DNA from: Thermohalobaculum sp039815685
GTDB taxonomy: Bacteria > Pseudomonadota > Alphaproteobacteria > Rhodobacterales > Rhodobacteraceae
Direction: 5' to 3'
Assembly (NCBI GenBank): GCA_039815685.1
Contig: JBCBYV010000023.1
Coordinates: 13,552 to 77,551, forward strand
DNA: 64,000 bases
A model generated the notes under the pieces. That model was not told the DNA's origin and ran no database searches. It saw only the letters and a list, made by a program, of their open reading frames with translations. Position numbers and translations under genes: made by a program. Each line of letters opens with the position of its first letter. The first letter of the stretch is position 1. This document shows, one piece after another, positions 24,268 through 32,392 of the stretch.

Positions 24268-24332
24268 GGGCGCACCTCCCGTGTTTTTCCCAAGCTTAGG
24301 GAGGTTGCGCGCTTGATTGCAACTGTTGCGGA

Positions 24333-24686
24333 TCAGCCGTCGGGGACGCTGCCCGGATCGTTACAAAACATGTCATAGACGATGCCTATGATGCGTTCGG
24401 CTCGGCCATCGGCGAGGCGGTAGTAGATCGCCTTGCCCTCTCGGCGGCTCTCGACCAGCCCCTCCAGTCGGAGGCGGGCGAGTTGTTGACTGACGGCGGC
24501 CTGGCGTTGGGAGAGCAGCCGCTCGAGTTCGGTGACCGAACGCTCTCCCTGGGCTAGGTGGCACAAAATCATGAGCCGACCCTCATGGGCGAGCGCCTTG
24601 AGGAAGTCGGCTGCTTGGCGCGCATTCTCCATCATGCGCGCCATCTCGGCCTCTTCGAGACCATCGCTGATTACTGGCAGTGCCAT
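24333..24686 (-). CDS. soxR: ArsR-family sulfur-responsive repressor
   Basis: A 117-residue winged-helix repressor. The recognition helix region is TELERLLSQRQAAVSQQLARL (53-73) and the wing SRREGKAIYYRLAD (80-93). It has exactly two cysteines, C42 in MILCHL and C108 in DMFCND, matching the positions of C41 and C107 in Rhodobacter capsulatus SqrR, where reactive sulfur species link them through a polysulfide bridge and release DNA. In Paracoccus, SoxR represses sox transcription from the soxS-soxV and soxW-soxX gaps. Such gaps exist here and carry related AT-rich sites. The name follows gene context; by chemistry it is SqrR/BigR-like. Confidence 0.92.
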   Translation of the reverse strand: MALPVISDGLEEAEMARMMENARQAADFLKALAHEGRLMILCHLAQGERSVTELERLLSQRQAAVSQQLARLRLEGLVESRREGKAIYYRLADGRAERIIGIVYDMFCNDPGSVPDG

Positions 24687-24703
24687 GGAACCAGTGCTCC
24701 CGC

Positions 24704-25219
24704 TCAGAACTCCAGAAGCTCTGAAATAGCCTCAATTCCCGCACGTGCACACTCATCATCTATCGAAGGCTCGGGTGCACCCGAAACGCCTATGCCGCCC
24801 ACGATGGAGCCGGCCGACATCACCGGCAGGCCGCCACCGAGAAAGAGCGCGCCGGGGATACCGCGGATGGCGCCGTCGAGTGTCCCGTCGACGATCATCG
24901 TGTCGAGTTCGAGCGTCTCGCCACGGAAGCTGACGGCGGTCCAGGCCTTCGCGGTGGCGGTCGGCACGGTGTGGGGGCCGGCGAAACGGTCGCGGATGAC
25001 GACTTGCGGCTGGCCGAAGCGGTCGAGCACGGCGACCGCGATCTGGTAGCCCTCCTGACGGCAGGCGGCGAGCGTCGCCTGCGCAAGGCTGACGGCGGTA
25101 TTGGGGGTCATGACCTCGAAGGTGGCCAGCGCCTCCGCTTCATCGGCGGTGGCCGGAGCGGCCGGGAGGGTGAGCATTGCCGCCGCGAAGACGGCGCGTC
25201 TGAGGCCTGGTCTGGACAT
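24704..25219 (-). CDS. Exported GlcG/HbpS-like heme-binding-family protein
   Basis: A 171-residue protein of the GlcG/HbpS (DUF336) family with a signal peptide ending near PAAPATA. Family features are AVAVLDRFGQPQVVIRDRFAG, TATAKAWTAVSFRGET, and the glycine-rich FLGGGLPVMSAGSIVGGIGVSG. Relatives bind heme or degradation products at the periplasm or act as sensors with kinases. The ATG at 25219 is preferred because GAGGAG lies eight bases upstream; a GTG at 25228 is possible. It sits between soxS and soxR in one operon, which I do not know from the Paracoccus order, and suggests a recruited accessory role in sulfur or heme handling. Confidence 0.85.
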   Translation of the reverse strand: MSRPGLRRAVFAAAMLTLPAAPATADEAEALATFEVMTPNTAVSLAQATLAACRQEGYQIAVAVLDRFGQPQVVIRDRFAGPHTVPTATAKAWTAVSFRGETLELDTMIVDGTLDGAIRGIPGALFLGGGLPVMSAGSIVGGIGVSGAPEPSIDDECARAGIEAISELLEF

Positions 25220-25231
25220 GGCGTTCACTCC

Positions 25232-25591
25232 TCATTCGTCCTTCGCCCGGGCATCGGCGAGCAGGCGGTTGAGCATCGGGTAGAAGAAGTCCTCCCCGGC
25301 ATAGCCCTCGAGCCGACCCACTTCCTGCCCGTCCTTCAGAAGCACGAAGGTCGGGGTGAAATGAGCGCGGCGATCGAGGGTGATCCCGTCGGGCAGCGGA
25401 TTGTGGATGCTGGCGCGGCGAAGCGGTGCCTGTGCGCCCTCCTCCGTCAGATGATAGGCGCCGCCGATCTCCTCCTCCCAGAGCTCACACCACTCGCAGG
25501 CGGGCTGATCCAGCATGAGCAAAGCCATCTCCGCCCGCCCGGGGAGCGCAGCGAAAAGGAGGAGTGCGATAGCGAGGATGCCGTGTCGCAT
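25232..25591 (-). CDS. soxS: Periplasmic thioredoxin-like protein SoxS
   Basis: About 119 residues: an N-terminal signal peptide (MRHGILAIALLLFAALPGRA), then a thioredoxin-like domain with the redox motif CEWCELWEEE and the cis-proline strand FTPTFVLLKDGQEVGRLEG. SoxS in Paracoccus reactivates the SoxYZ carrier by reducing unwanted disulfides. The start is uncertain: ATG at 25591 opens the signal peptide, while ATG at 25624 would add 11 residues; neither has a strong ribosome-binding site. The first gene of the leftward operon, divergent from soxV across an AT-rich operator region. Confidence 0.9.
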   Translation of the reverse strand: MRHGILAIALLLFAALPGRAEMALLMLDQPACEWCELWEEEIGGAYHLTEEGAQAPLRRASIHNPLPDGITLDRRAHFTPTFVLLKDGQEVGRLEGYAGEDFFYPMLNRLLADARAKDE

Positions 25592-25621
25592 GAGCCCAAT
25601 TGACCGCTTCGGTACCTTAGA

Positions 25622-25651
25622 CATATCATTTACTGAATATATGAATATGAC
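25622..25651. promoter_or_regulatory. Candidate SoxR operator, soxS-soxV gap
   Basis: This short AT-rich tract in a GC-rich genome lies between the divergent soxS and soxV starts. CATAT...ATATG forms an outer dyad, and GAATATATGAATATGAC (25635-25651) matches a segment in the soxW-soxX gap at 12 of 17 positions. Location agrees with the known SoxR binding region of Paracoccus. Confidence 0.55.
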
Positions 25652-25672
25652 AAGCCTCAGGATGGAACGGCC

Positions 25673-26404
25673 ATGGACTTCGATATCGGCCACGCTGGTG
25701 CGGCGCTGGCGGGGCTCATGTCCTTCGCCTCGCCCTGCGTGCTGCCGATCGTCCCGCCCTATCTCTGCTTCCTCGCGGGCATGAGCTTAGACGAGTTGCG
25801 GGGTGACGGGGAGCGACGGCCCGGGGCCGATCGGCGCGTGGTGCTTGCCGCTTTATTCTTCGCGCTCGGCTTCGCGACGGTGTTCGTCGCTTTGGGTGCG
25901 ACGGCCAGCAGCATCGGGCAGGCCGTGAGCCGGCACTTCGACACCCTCCGCTGGATCGCGGGCGGCGTCATTCTGTTGATGGGGCTCCATTTTCTCGGCA
26001 TCCTGCGCATCCCGCTGCTCTATCGTCAGGCGCGGATGGAGGTGGAAGAGCGACCTGCTACGCTGTGGGGCTCATACCTCGTGGGTCTTGCCTTCGGCTT
26101 CGGCTGGACACCCTGCGTGGGCCCCGTGCTCGCTGCGATCCTGTTCACCGCTGCGGGGCGAGAGACGGCGGTAGACGGCGCCCTTCTGCTCGGCGCCTAT
26201 GCGGCGGGCATGGGGCTGCCCTTCGTGCTCGCCGCGGGTTTCGTGCGCCCCTTCATGGCGCTGATGCGCCGGGCACAGCGGTATCTCAGACATGTCGAGC
26301 GCGCGATGGGCGGGGTGCTTGCGCTGACCGGCGTGCTCTTCATGACCAACAGCATCGCCGACATCGCCGCCTGGATGCTCAACTACGTACCCGCGATGGG
26401 TTGA
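25673..26404 (+). CDS. soxV: CcdA-like membrane thiol transporter SoxV
   Basis: A 243-residue inner-membrane protein with six hydrophobic segments, the CcdA/DsbD-beta fold. The two redox cysteines are in FASPCVLPIVPPYLC (about residues 18-32) and FGWTPCVGPVLAAIL (about 141-155). SoxV carries electrons from cytoplasmic thioredoxin across the membrane to SoxW and so maintains SoxYZ in the active state. It is the first gene of the rightward sox operon, 17 bases ahead of soxW. Length and motif spacing are normal for SoxV. Confidence 0.95.
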   Translation: MDFDIGHAGAALAGLMSFASPCVLPIVPPYLCFLAGMSLDELRGDGERRPGADRRVVLAALFFALGFATVFVALGATASSIGQAVSRHFDTLRWIAGGVILLMGLHFLGILRIPLLYRQARMEVEERPATLWGSYLVGLAFGFGWTPCVGPVLAAILFTAAGRETAVDGALLLGAYAAGMGLPFVLAAGFVRPFMALMRRAQRYLRHVERAMGGVLALTGVLFMTNSIADIAAWMLNYVPAMG

Positions 26405-26421
26405 CCAAAGAGGAGATCGCC

Positions 26422-27003
26422 ATGCTCGCCCGTGCCCTAGCTACCGTCTGCCTGATCGTCACCCTAACGCTGCCAGGCGCAGCGCCCGCCGAGCCGGCGC
26501 CCGGCGCGTTGCATCACCAGGATTGGTTCGCCGTCACCTTCAAGGACATGCGCGAGGATCTGGAGACTGCGGCCGACGAGGGAAAGCGTCTTGCCGTCAT
26601 CATCGAGCAGCACGGCTGCATCTACTGCCGCAAGCTGCACGAAGAGGTGCTCTCCGACCCGGAGGTGGCCGAGTACATCACCGAGAACTTCGTGGTCGTG
26701 CAGCTCAACATGTTCGGCGACGAAGAGGTGACCGATCTCGACGGCGAGGTGATGACCGAACGGGAGGCCGTGCGTCGCTGGGCCGTTGCCTTCACCCCGA
26801 CGGTCCTGTTCCTGCCGGAAGATGCGGCCGAGGACGCGACCGTCTCGGACGCCGCGGTCGAGAAGATGCCGGGTGCCTTCGGCAAGTGGACTACGCTCGA
26901 CATGTTCCGCTGGGTTCGCGTCAAGGGCTACGAAGGCGACGAGCACTTCCAGAAGTTCCATGCGCGCAACATCGAGAAGCTGCGCGCAGAGGGACGCCTC
27001 TGA
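26422..27003 (+). CDS. soxW: Periplasmic thioredoxin SoxW
   Basis: A 193-residue exported thioredoxin. The ATG at 26422 follows AGAGGAGA and opens a signal peptide (MLARALATVCLIVTLTLPGA, cut near APA). The active site is EQHGCIYCRKLHEEV, a CxxC motif with the wide loop of SoxW/DsbD-partner thioredoxins, and AFTPTVLFLPED holds the cis-proline. SoxW receives electrons from SoxV. It is the second gene of the operon; a 136-base gap with a second candidate operator separates it from soxX. Confidence 0.94.
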   Translation: MLARALATVCLIVTLTLPGAAPAEPAPGALHHQDWFAVTFKDMREDLETAADEGKRLAVIIEQHGCIYCRKLHEEVLSDPEVAEYITENFVVVQLNMFGDEEVTDLDGEVMTEREAVRRWAVAFTPTVLFLPEDAAEDATVSDAAVEKMPGAFGKWTTLDMFRWVRVKGYEGDEHFQKFHARNIEKLRAEGRL

Positions 27004-27056
27004 CGGAACAGTCGCACCGCTTGGCTCGTTCGGGCGGCGCGATCCGTTTTACATGC

Positions 27057-27073
27057 TAAGATTTGAATTTGAT
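27057..27073. promoter_or_regulatory. Candidate SoxR operator, soxW-soxX gap
   Basis: TAAGATTTGAATTTGAT lies in an AT-rich island 66 bases before soxX. It matches 12 of 17 positions of the site in the soxS-soxV gap (shared core ATNTGAATNTGA). In Paracoccus the soxW-soxX gap is the second SoxR target. Confidence 0.55.
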
Positions 27074-27139
27074 GTTGCGTCTCGTCCCGCTCTTTGGCAC
27101 GCTCCGTCTCAAAGAAGAAGACTCACTGGGAGATACGCC

Positions 27140-27595
27140 ATGATCGGGGCTCGCACCCTGGCTCTAGCTTTCGTCTTCGCCTCTGGGACCGCTCTCGCTG
27201 AGATGGCACCGTCGGAGGTCGTGATCGCGGACGGTGCGGTCGCAACATCGCTCACAGGCAAGCCGGGGGACCCTGCAAGTGGCCGTGCAACATTCGCCGG
27301 TCGCAAGCTCGGCAACTGTCTTGCGTGCCATCAGAACGCGGATCTCGAGGATGAGGAGCTCTTCCATGGTGAGGTGGGCCCGCCGCTGGACGGTGTTGCG
27401 GATCGCTGGAGCGAGGCGGAACTGCGCGCCATCGTGATCAACTCGAAGGAAGTCTTCGGCGATCACACGATCATGCCGGCCTTCTACCGCGATACAGGCT
27501 TCAACCGCCCGCTCGAGGACTTCGATGGCAAGACGATCCTGACTGCGCAACAGGTTGAGGACCTCGTCGCCTACCTGCAAACTCTCAAAGAATGA
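27140..27595 (+). CDS. soxX: Monoheme cytochrome c subunit SoxX
   Basis: A 151-residue exported cytochrome c. The signal peptide ends near SGTALA, the heme site is C60-LA-C63-H64, and M112 in TIMPAFY is the likely axial methionine. SoxX pairs with SoxA to form SoxAX, which attaches thiosulfate oxidatively to the SoxY cysteine in the periplasm. GGGAGA precedes the ATG. Its end overlaps the region where an upstream in-frame start of soxY would lie, but soxY begins better at 27649. Confidence 0.96.
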   Translation: MIGARTLALAFVFASGTALAEMAPSEVVIADGAVATSLTGKPGDPASGRATFAGRKLGNCLACHQNADLEDEELFHGEVGPPLDGVADRWSEAELRAIVINSKEVFGDHTIMPAFYRDTGFNRPLEDFDGKTILTAQQVEDLVAYLQTLKE

Positions 27596-27648
27596 CCGGG
27601 CGCATGCCCGACCCCGGAAAAGCGGGCCCACGGCCCATGGGAGGAAAA

Positions 27649-28071
27649 ATGGACGTTTCCCGTCGCACGTTTTGCCAGCTCGGTGCTGCCGCGCTGGCCT
27701 TCGCTCCGACACTGCCGGCGCTTGCAAGCGCTGATCCGGTGCAGGAGGCGATCGATGCATTTACCGGCGGCGCGACGCCCGGCGATGGCGGCATCGAGCT
27801 TACGACGCCCGAGATCGCCGAGAACGGCAACACGGTCCCCGTTGAGGTCTCGGCCGAAGGTGCCGCTGCAATCATGCTGCTCGCAGCGGGCAACCCGAAC
27901 CCGGGTGTGGCGACGTTCAACTTCGGCAAGCTCGCACCCAACCGCTCGGCCTCGACGCGCATTCGCCTGGCCCAGACCCAGGACGTGATCGCCGTCGCCA
28001 AGCTCGAGAACGGCGAGTTCACGATGGTCAGGCGCACCGTGAAGGTGACGATCGGCGGCTGCGGCGGCTGA
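27649..28071 (+). CDS. soxY: Sulfur carrier subunit SoxY
   Basis: A 140-residue sulfur-carrier protein. The ATG at 27649 follows GGGAGGAAA. It begins with a twin-arginine signal (SRRTFCQLGAAAL, residues 4-16) so it is exported folded with its partner SoxZ, and ends with the diagnostic flexible tail GGCGG, where C138 carries the sulfur intermediates through the cycle. Length and tail agree with Paracoccus SoxY. An in-frame ATG-like start at 27592 inside soxX would disrupt the Tat signal and is rejected. Confidence 0.97.
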   Translation: MDVSRRTFCQLGAAALAFAPTLPALASADPVQEAIDAFTGGATPGDGGIELTTPEIAENGNTVPVEVSAEGAAAIMLLAAGNPNPGVATFNFGKLAPNRSASTRIRLAQTQDVIAVAKLENGEFTMVRRTVKVTIGGCGG

Positions 28072-28089
28072 GACAGGAGGGATAGAGAG

Positions 28090-28419
28090 ATGGCGAGAAT
28101 CAAACCCCGCGTGAAAGTTCCCCGCAAGGCCCAGCCCGGCGATGTCGTGACGATCAAGACGCTGATCAGTCACCCGATGGAGTCGGGCCAGCGCAAGGAT
28201 CGCAAGACCGGCGAGATCATCCCACGCAAGATCATCAACCACTTCACCGCGAAGTTTAATGGCGAGGTGGTGTTCGAGGCGAACATCGAACCTGCCGTGT
28301 CGGCCAACCCCTATTTCAGCTTCGACATGGTCGTCCCCGAGGCCGGAACGCTGCAGTTCGAATGGGTGGATGACGACGGCTCCGTCTATACGGAGGAAAA
28401 GAAGATCGCGATCGGCTGA
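28090..28419 (+). CDS. soxZ: Sulfur carrier partner SoxZ
   Basis: A 109-residue protein without a signal peptide, the cytoplasmically folded partner of SoxY that is co-exported as a SoxYZ heterodimer through the Tat system. It has the typical opening RIKPRVKVPRKAQPGDVVTI, the ISHPMESGQRKD loop and a C-terminal immunoglobulin-like strand set ending EEKKIAIG. AGGAGGG precedes the ATG at a longer than usual distance (about 8-9 bases). It lies 18 bases after soxY. Confidence 0.97.
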   Translation: MARIKPRVKVPRKAQPGDVVTIKTLISHPMESGQRKDRKTGEIIPRKIINHFTAKFNGEVVFEANIEPAVSANPYFSFDMVVPEAGTLQFEWVDDDGSVYTEEKKIAIG

Positions 28420-28460
28420 AGCTGGTTGCGCATAACAATAAGAATCCTGGGAGGAACGTG

Positions 28461-29303
28461 ATGAAGAAGCTGTTGCTTCTTATAGCCAGCTCCAGCGTCG
28501 TGGGTTTTGCGCTTGCCGGGCCGGGACCTGATGACAATGCGCTTGTGATCGAGGGTGAGGAACTTGTTTCGGAGGTGAAGACTTCGGGCGACCATCCGCT
28601 CGATACGATCTATTCGGGCTGGCGCTTCCGCAAGCCGGAGACGCAGGCGCTCGAGATGGACGACTTCGAGAACCCGGCGATGGTGGCCGTGGACTACGGA
28701 CTGGATCTCTGGGAGACGCCGGCAGGCAGCTCCAACCAGAGCTGTGCCGAGTGCCATGGCGATGTCGAAGAGGCGATGGCGGGCTTCCGGGCCGACATGC
28801 CGCGTTGGAACGAGGTGGCGGGCAAGCCCTGGTCGCTCGAGCACTGGATCAACTGGTCGATCACCGAGCATCAGGGTGCCGATGCGTGGAAGTGGGAGAG
28901 CCCGGAGATGCTGGCGATGACGGCGCTCATCGGTCTCCAGTCCCGCGGCGAGCCCATGACGGTGCGGACCGATGGTCCGATGACGCCGTGGATCGAGCGT
29001 GGGAAGGAACTCTACTACACCCGCGTGGGCCAGCTCGATATGTCCTGCAACCAGTGCCATGAGGACAATTACGGCCAGATGATCCGGGCCGATCACCTCA
29101 GCCAGGGCAACATCAACGGCTTCCCTACCTATCGCTTCAAGTGGTCGGGCCTCGGCTCGCTGCACCGCCGTTTCTCGGGCTGCATGAAGAACATCCGCGC
29201 GACGCCCTATAAGCGCGGATCGGACGAGTTCGTCGCCCTCGAGGCTTATCTTGCTAGCCGCGGCTCCGGTCTCTCGATCGAGACCCCGGCCGTTAGGAAC
29301 TGA
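28461..29303 (+). CDS. soxA: Diheme cytochrome c subunit SoxA
   Basis: A 280-residue exported diheme cytochrome. Heme 1 is at C95-AE-C98-H99 and heme 2 at C196-NQ-C199-H200. The active-site cysteine is C241 in RRFSGCMKN, which in the Rhodovulum and Paracoccus enzymes is the cysteine persulfide ligand of the catalytic heme. With SoxX it loads thiosulfate onto SoxY. Having both hemes places it in the diheme class of Alphaproteobacteria. GGGAGGAAC precedes a tandem GTG-ATG; the ATG at 28461 is preferred. Confidence 0.97.
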   Translation: MKKLLLLIASSSVVGFALAGPGPDDNALVIEGEELVSEVKTSGDHPLDTIYSGWRFRKPETQALEMDDFENPAMVAVDYGLDLWETPAGSSNQSCAECHGDVEEAMAGFRADMPRWNEVAGKPWSLEHWINWSITEHQGADAWKWESPEMLAMTALIGLQSRGEPMTVRTDGPMTPWIERGKELYYTRVGQLDMSCNQCHEDNYGQMIRADHLSQGNINGFPTYRFKWSGLGSLHRRFSGCMKNIRATPYKRGSDEFVALEAYLASRGSGLSIETPAVRN

Positions 29304-29427
29304 GGCAGAGCGTACGGCGTCCCTCTGCGCTTTGCGGCGGAGAGGGGCGCATCCACTGGACGAAGAGAGCAGGTCGGCCCTGGTGCCGGCCGCAGCGCGG
29401 GTTCGCCTGCGAACGGAGGAGGCTTGG

Positions 29428-31110
29428 ATGATCTCACGGCGCGACTTCCTGCAGGCGGCCATGGCGACGAGCGCGCTGACCGGCGGCGGCATCGCAGGCC
29501 TGGCGCGGGCGCAGGGGCTGACCGAAGCGGGGCTCATCGATATGGCGCCCTACGGGAACGTGACGCTCATCCATCTCTGCGACATCCACGGCCAGTTGAG
29601 GCCCGTCTGGTACCGCGAGCCCTCGGTCAATCTCGGCGTCGGCGAGGTCGATGGCCTGCCGCCCCATGTGACGGCTGAGGACTTTCTGCGGCTCTACAAC
29701 ATCGAGGCCGGGAGCCCGCGCGCCTACGCGCTGAGCTCGGTCGATTTCGCCGCGCTCGCCAAGGAGTACGGGCGGATGGGCGGCCTCGACCGCGTGGCTA
29801 CCGTCGTCAAGCGGATACGGGCGGAGCGGCCAGAGGCGCTGCTGCTCGACGCGGGCGATACGTGGCAGGGCTCGCTCACCTCTCTGCGGACCCAGGGCCA
29901 GGACATGGTGGATGCCATGAACCTGATGAAGCCGGACGCCATGACCTCGCATTGGGAGTTCACGCTCGGGATCGACCGGGTAACCGAGATCGTCGATGAT
30001 CTGCCCTTCCCCTTCCTCGGCGCCAACATCTTCGATGCCGAATGGGACGAGCCCGCCTACGAGCCCTACACCTTGTTCGAGCGGGGCGGTGCGAAGATCG
30101 CCGTGATCGGGCAGGCCTTTCCCTGGATGCCGATCGCGAACCCTTCCTGGATGTTCCCCGGCCTCTCCTTCGGCATCCGCGAGGAGCGTATCCGGGAGAT
30201 GGTGGACGAGGTGCGGGCCGAGGGCGCGAACGTCGTCGTCCTCCTCAGCCACAACGGCTTCGACCTTGATCGCAAGATGGCGAGCCGGGTCGAGGGCATT
30301 GACGTGATCCTCTGCGGCCATACCCACGACGCACTGCCCGAGCCGCTGATGGTCGGCAAGACGGCGCTGATCGCCTCGGGCTCTCATGGGAAGTTCGTCT
30401 CCCGCGTCGATCTCGATGTGGATGGGTCAGGTCTCAAGGGCATCAAGCACCGGCTGATCCCGGTCTTTGCCGACGCGATCAGCCCCGACCCGGAGATGGC
30501 GGCGCTGATCGAGCGCCATCGAGCGCCCTACGAGGCCGAGCTTTCGGAGGTGCTGGGTACGACCGATGGGCTCCTCTATCGGCGCGGCAACTTCAACGGC
30601 ACCTTCGACGACCTGATCTGCAATGCGCTGATCGAGGAGCGGGACGCGGAGATCGCGCTTTCGCCCGGCTTCCGCTGGGGCGCGGCACTGCTGCCCGGCG
30701 ATCAGATCACGCGGGAAGACGTCTTCAACGCCACGGCGATGACGTATCCTGAGGCCTACCGTACCGAGATGACGGGCGAGATGCTGAAGATCGTGCTCGA
30801 AGACGTGGCCGACAACCTCTTCAACCCCGATCCCTACTACCAGCAGGGGGGCGACATGGTCCGTGTCGGTGGCATGGGCTACTCGATCGACGTCTCCGCT
30901 CCGGCCGGGAGCCGCATCTCGGACATGACGCTGCTGAGCGACGGCAGCCCGATTGACCCTGCCCGCAGCTACACGATTGCCGGTTGGGCGAGCGTCAACG
31001 AGGGCACCGAAGGCCCTGCGATCTGGGACGTGGTCGAGGCGCATATCCGCCGCCACGGCACCGTGCGCGTTGATCCGAACAACACCGTCCGCGTCGCGGG
31101 ACGGTCCTGA
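29428..31110 (+). CDS. soxB: Thiosulfohydrolase SoxB
   Basis: A 560-residue Tat-exported (SRRDFLQAA, residues 3-11) dimanganese enzyme of the 5'-nucleotidase/UshA type. It hydrolyses the terminal sulfone of SoxY-bound intermediates to release sulfate. The metal-binding motifs are HLCDIHGQLRPVW, LLDAGDTWQGS, TSHWEFTLG (the usual NHD is replaced by SHW, as in other SoxB), LLSHNGFDLD and ILCGHTHDALPEP. GGAGGAGG precedes the ATG at 29428. The C-terminal nucleotidase-like domain is complete. An open frame from 29251 upstream is not supported. Confidence 0.97.
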   Translation: MISRRDFLQAAMATSALTGGGIAGLARAQGLTEAGLIDMAPYGNVTLIHLCDIHGQLRPVWYREPSVNLGVGEVDGLPPHVTAEDFLRLYNIEAGSPRAYALSSVDFAALAKEYGRMGGLDRVATVVKRIRAERPEALLLDAGDTWQGSLTSLRTQGQDMVDAMNLMKPDAMTSHWEFTLGIDRVTEIVDDLPFPFLGANIFDAEWDEPAYEPYTLFERGGAKIAVIGQAFPWMPIANPSWMFPGLSFGIREERIREMVDEVRAEGANVVVLLSHNGFDLDRKMASRVEGIDVILCGHTHDALPEPLMVGKTALIASGSHGKFVSRVDLDVDGSGLKGIKHRLIPVFADAISPDPEMAALIERHRAPYEAELSEVLGTTDGLLYRRGNFNGTFDDLICNALIEERDAEIALSPGFRWGAALLPGDQITREDVFNATAMTYPEAYRTEMTGEMLKIVLEDVADNLFNPDPYYQQGGDMVRVGGMGYSIDVSAPAGSRISDMTLLSDGSPIDPARSYTIAGWASVNEGTEGPAIWDVVEAHIRRHGTVRVDPNNTVRVAGRS

Positions 31111-31126
31111 ACCGCGTGAGGAGAGC

Positions 31127-32392
31127 ATGACGAAGACCCGCAATCCCGCCCGCCGCGCCTTTCTGAAGGGCAGTCTTGCCGCCGGCGGGGCGGCGCTGGC
31201 CTCCTCGGCTGCTCGCGGCGCTGCCGACCCTGCGATCACCGATCTCGAACAGCAGCCTTGGACGCAGTTCCCGGGCGACGGCGTCGATGCCCGGCCCTAC
31301 GGAACGCCCTCGCCCTACGAAGCGCATGTGGTGCGCCGCAACGTGCCGTGGCTGACGGCGGACCCGGTAAGCTCAGTGAACTTCACGCCTCTCCATGAGC
31401 TCGATGGCTTCATCACGCCCAACGGCCTCTGCTTCGAGCGCCATCATGGCGGCATCGCCGAGGTCGACCCAGCGATGTGGCGGCTGATGATCAACGGGCT
31501 CGTGGAACGGCCGCTCGTCTTCACGCTCGAGGACATCAACCGCTTTCCGCGGGTCTCGCTCCCCTACTTCCTCGAATGCGCAGCCAATAGCGGGATGGAG
31601 TGGCGCGGCGCGCAGCTCAACGGCGTGCAGTACACCCACGGCATGATCCACAACTGCGTCTACTCGGGCGTCCGGCTGCGCGACGTGCTGGCCGAGGCTG
31701 GTCTGAAGGCAAGTGCGAAATGGCTGCTGCCCGAAGGCGGGGACGCGGCGGGCATGACCCGCTCGGTGCCGCTTGAGAAGGCGCTCGATGACTGCCTGAT
31801 CGCCACGCATATGAACGGCGAGCGGCTGCGCCCGGAACAGGGCTACCCCGCCCGCCTCGTGGTGCCGGGCTGGGAAGGCAACATGTGGGTCAAGTGGCTC
31901 CGCCGGATCGAAGTCGGCGACGAACCCTGGCACCACCGCGAAGAGACGTCGAAATATACCGACCTGATGGCGGACGGTAAGGCCCGCCGCTTCACCTGGG
32001 AGATGGACGTCAAATCCGTCATCACCAACCCGAGCCCGCAGGCGCCCATCACCCATGGCAAGGGCCACACGGTGATCACCGGGGTCGCCTGGTCCGGGCG
32101 CGGAACCATCAGGGAAGTGCATGTCACGACCGATGGCGGCAAGAACTGGCATCAGGCGCGTGTCGACGGGTTCACGACGCCGAAGTCGATGCATCGCTTC
32201 TACTATGACTTTGCCTGGGACGGCTCGCCGCTCCTGCTGCAGTCCCGTGCGGTGGACAGCGAAGGCTACCTGCAGCCGACCAAGGACCAGCTCCGGAAGG
32301 TGCGCGGCGTCAACTCCATCTATCACAACAACGGCATCCAAACCTGGGCCGTGAACGCGCAAGGTGAGGCCGAGAATGTCGAGATTTCCTAA
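31127..32392 (+). CDS. soxC: Molybdenum sulfur dehydrogenase subunit SoxC
   Basis: A 421-residue sulfite-oxidase-family protein exported by Tat (ARRAFLKGSLAAG, residues 8-20). The molybdenum-coordinating cysteine is C151 in YFLECAANSGMEW. The central oxidoreductase domain and the C-terminal Mo-co dimerisation domain (VITGVAWSGRGTIREVHVTT) are both present. With SoxD it oxidises the SoxY-bound sulfane sulfur to sulfone, removing six electrons, so strains with soxCD oxidise thiosulfate fully without forming sulfur globules. GAGGAGAG precedes the ATG at 31127. Its end overlaps soxD. Confidence 0.96.
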   Translation: MTKTRNPARRAFLKGSLAAGGAALASSAARGAADPAITDLEQQPWTQFPGDGVDARPYGTPSPYEAHVVRRNVPWLTADPVSSVNFTPLHELDGFITPNGLCFERHHGGIAEVDPAMWRLMINGLVERPLVFTLEDINRFPRVSLPYFLECAANSGMEWRGAQLNGVQYTHGMIHNCVYSGVRLRDVLAEAGLKASAKWLLPEGGDAAGMTRSVPLEKALDDCLIATHMNGERLRPEQGYPARLVVPGWEGNMWVKWLRRIEVGDEPWHHREETSKYTDLMADGKARRFTWEMDVKSVITNPSPQAPITHGKGHTVITGVAWSGRGTIREVHVTTDGGKNWHQARVDGFTTPKSMHRFYYDFAWDGSPLLLQSRAVDSEGYLQPTKDQLRKVRGVNSIYHNNGIQTWAVNAQGEAENVEIS

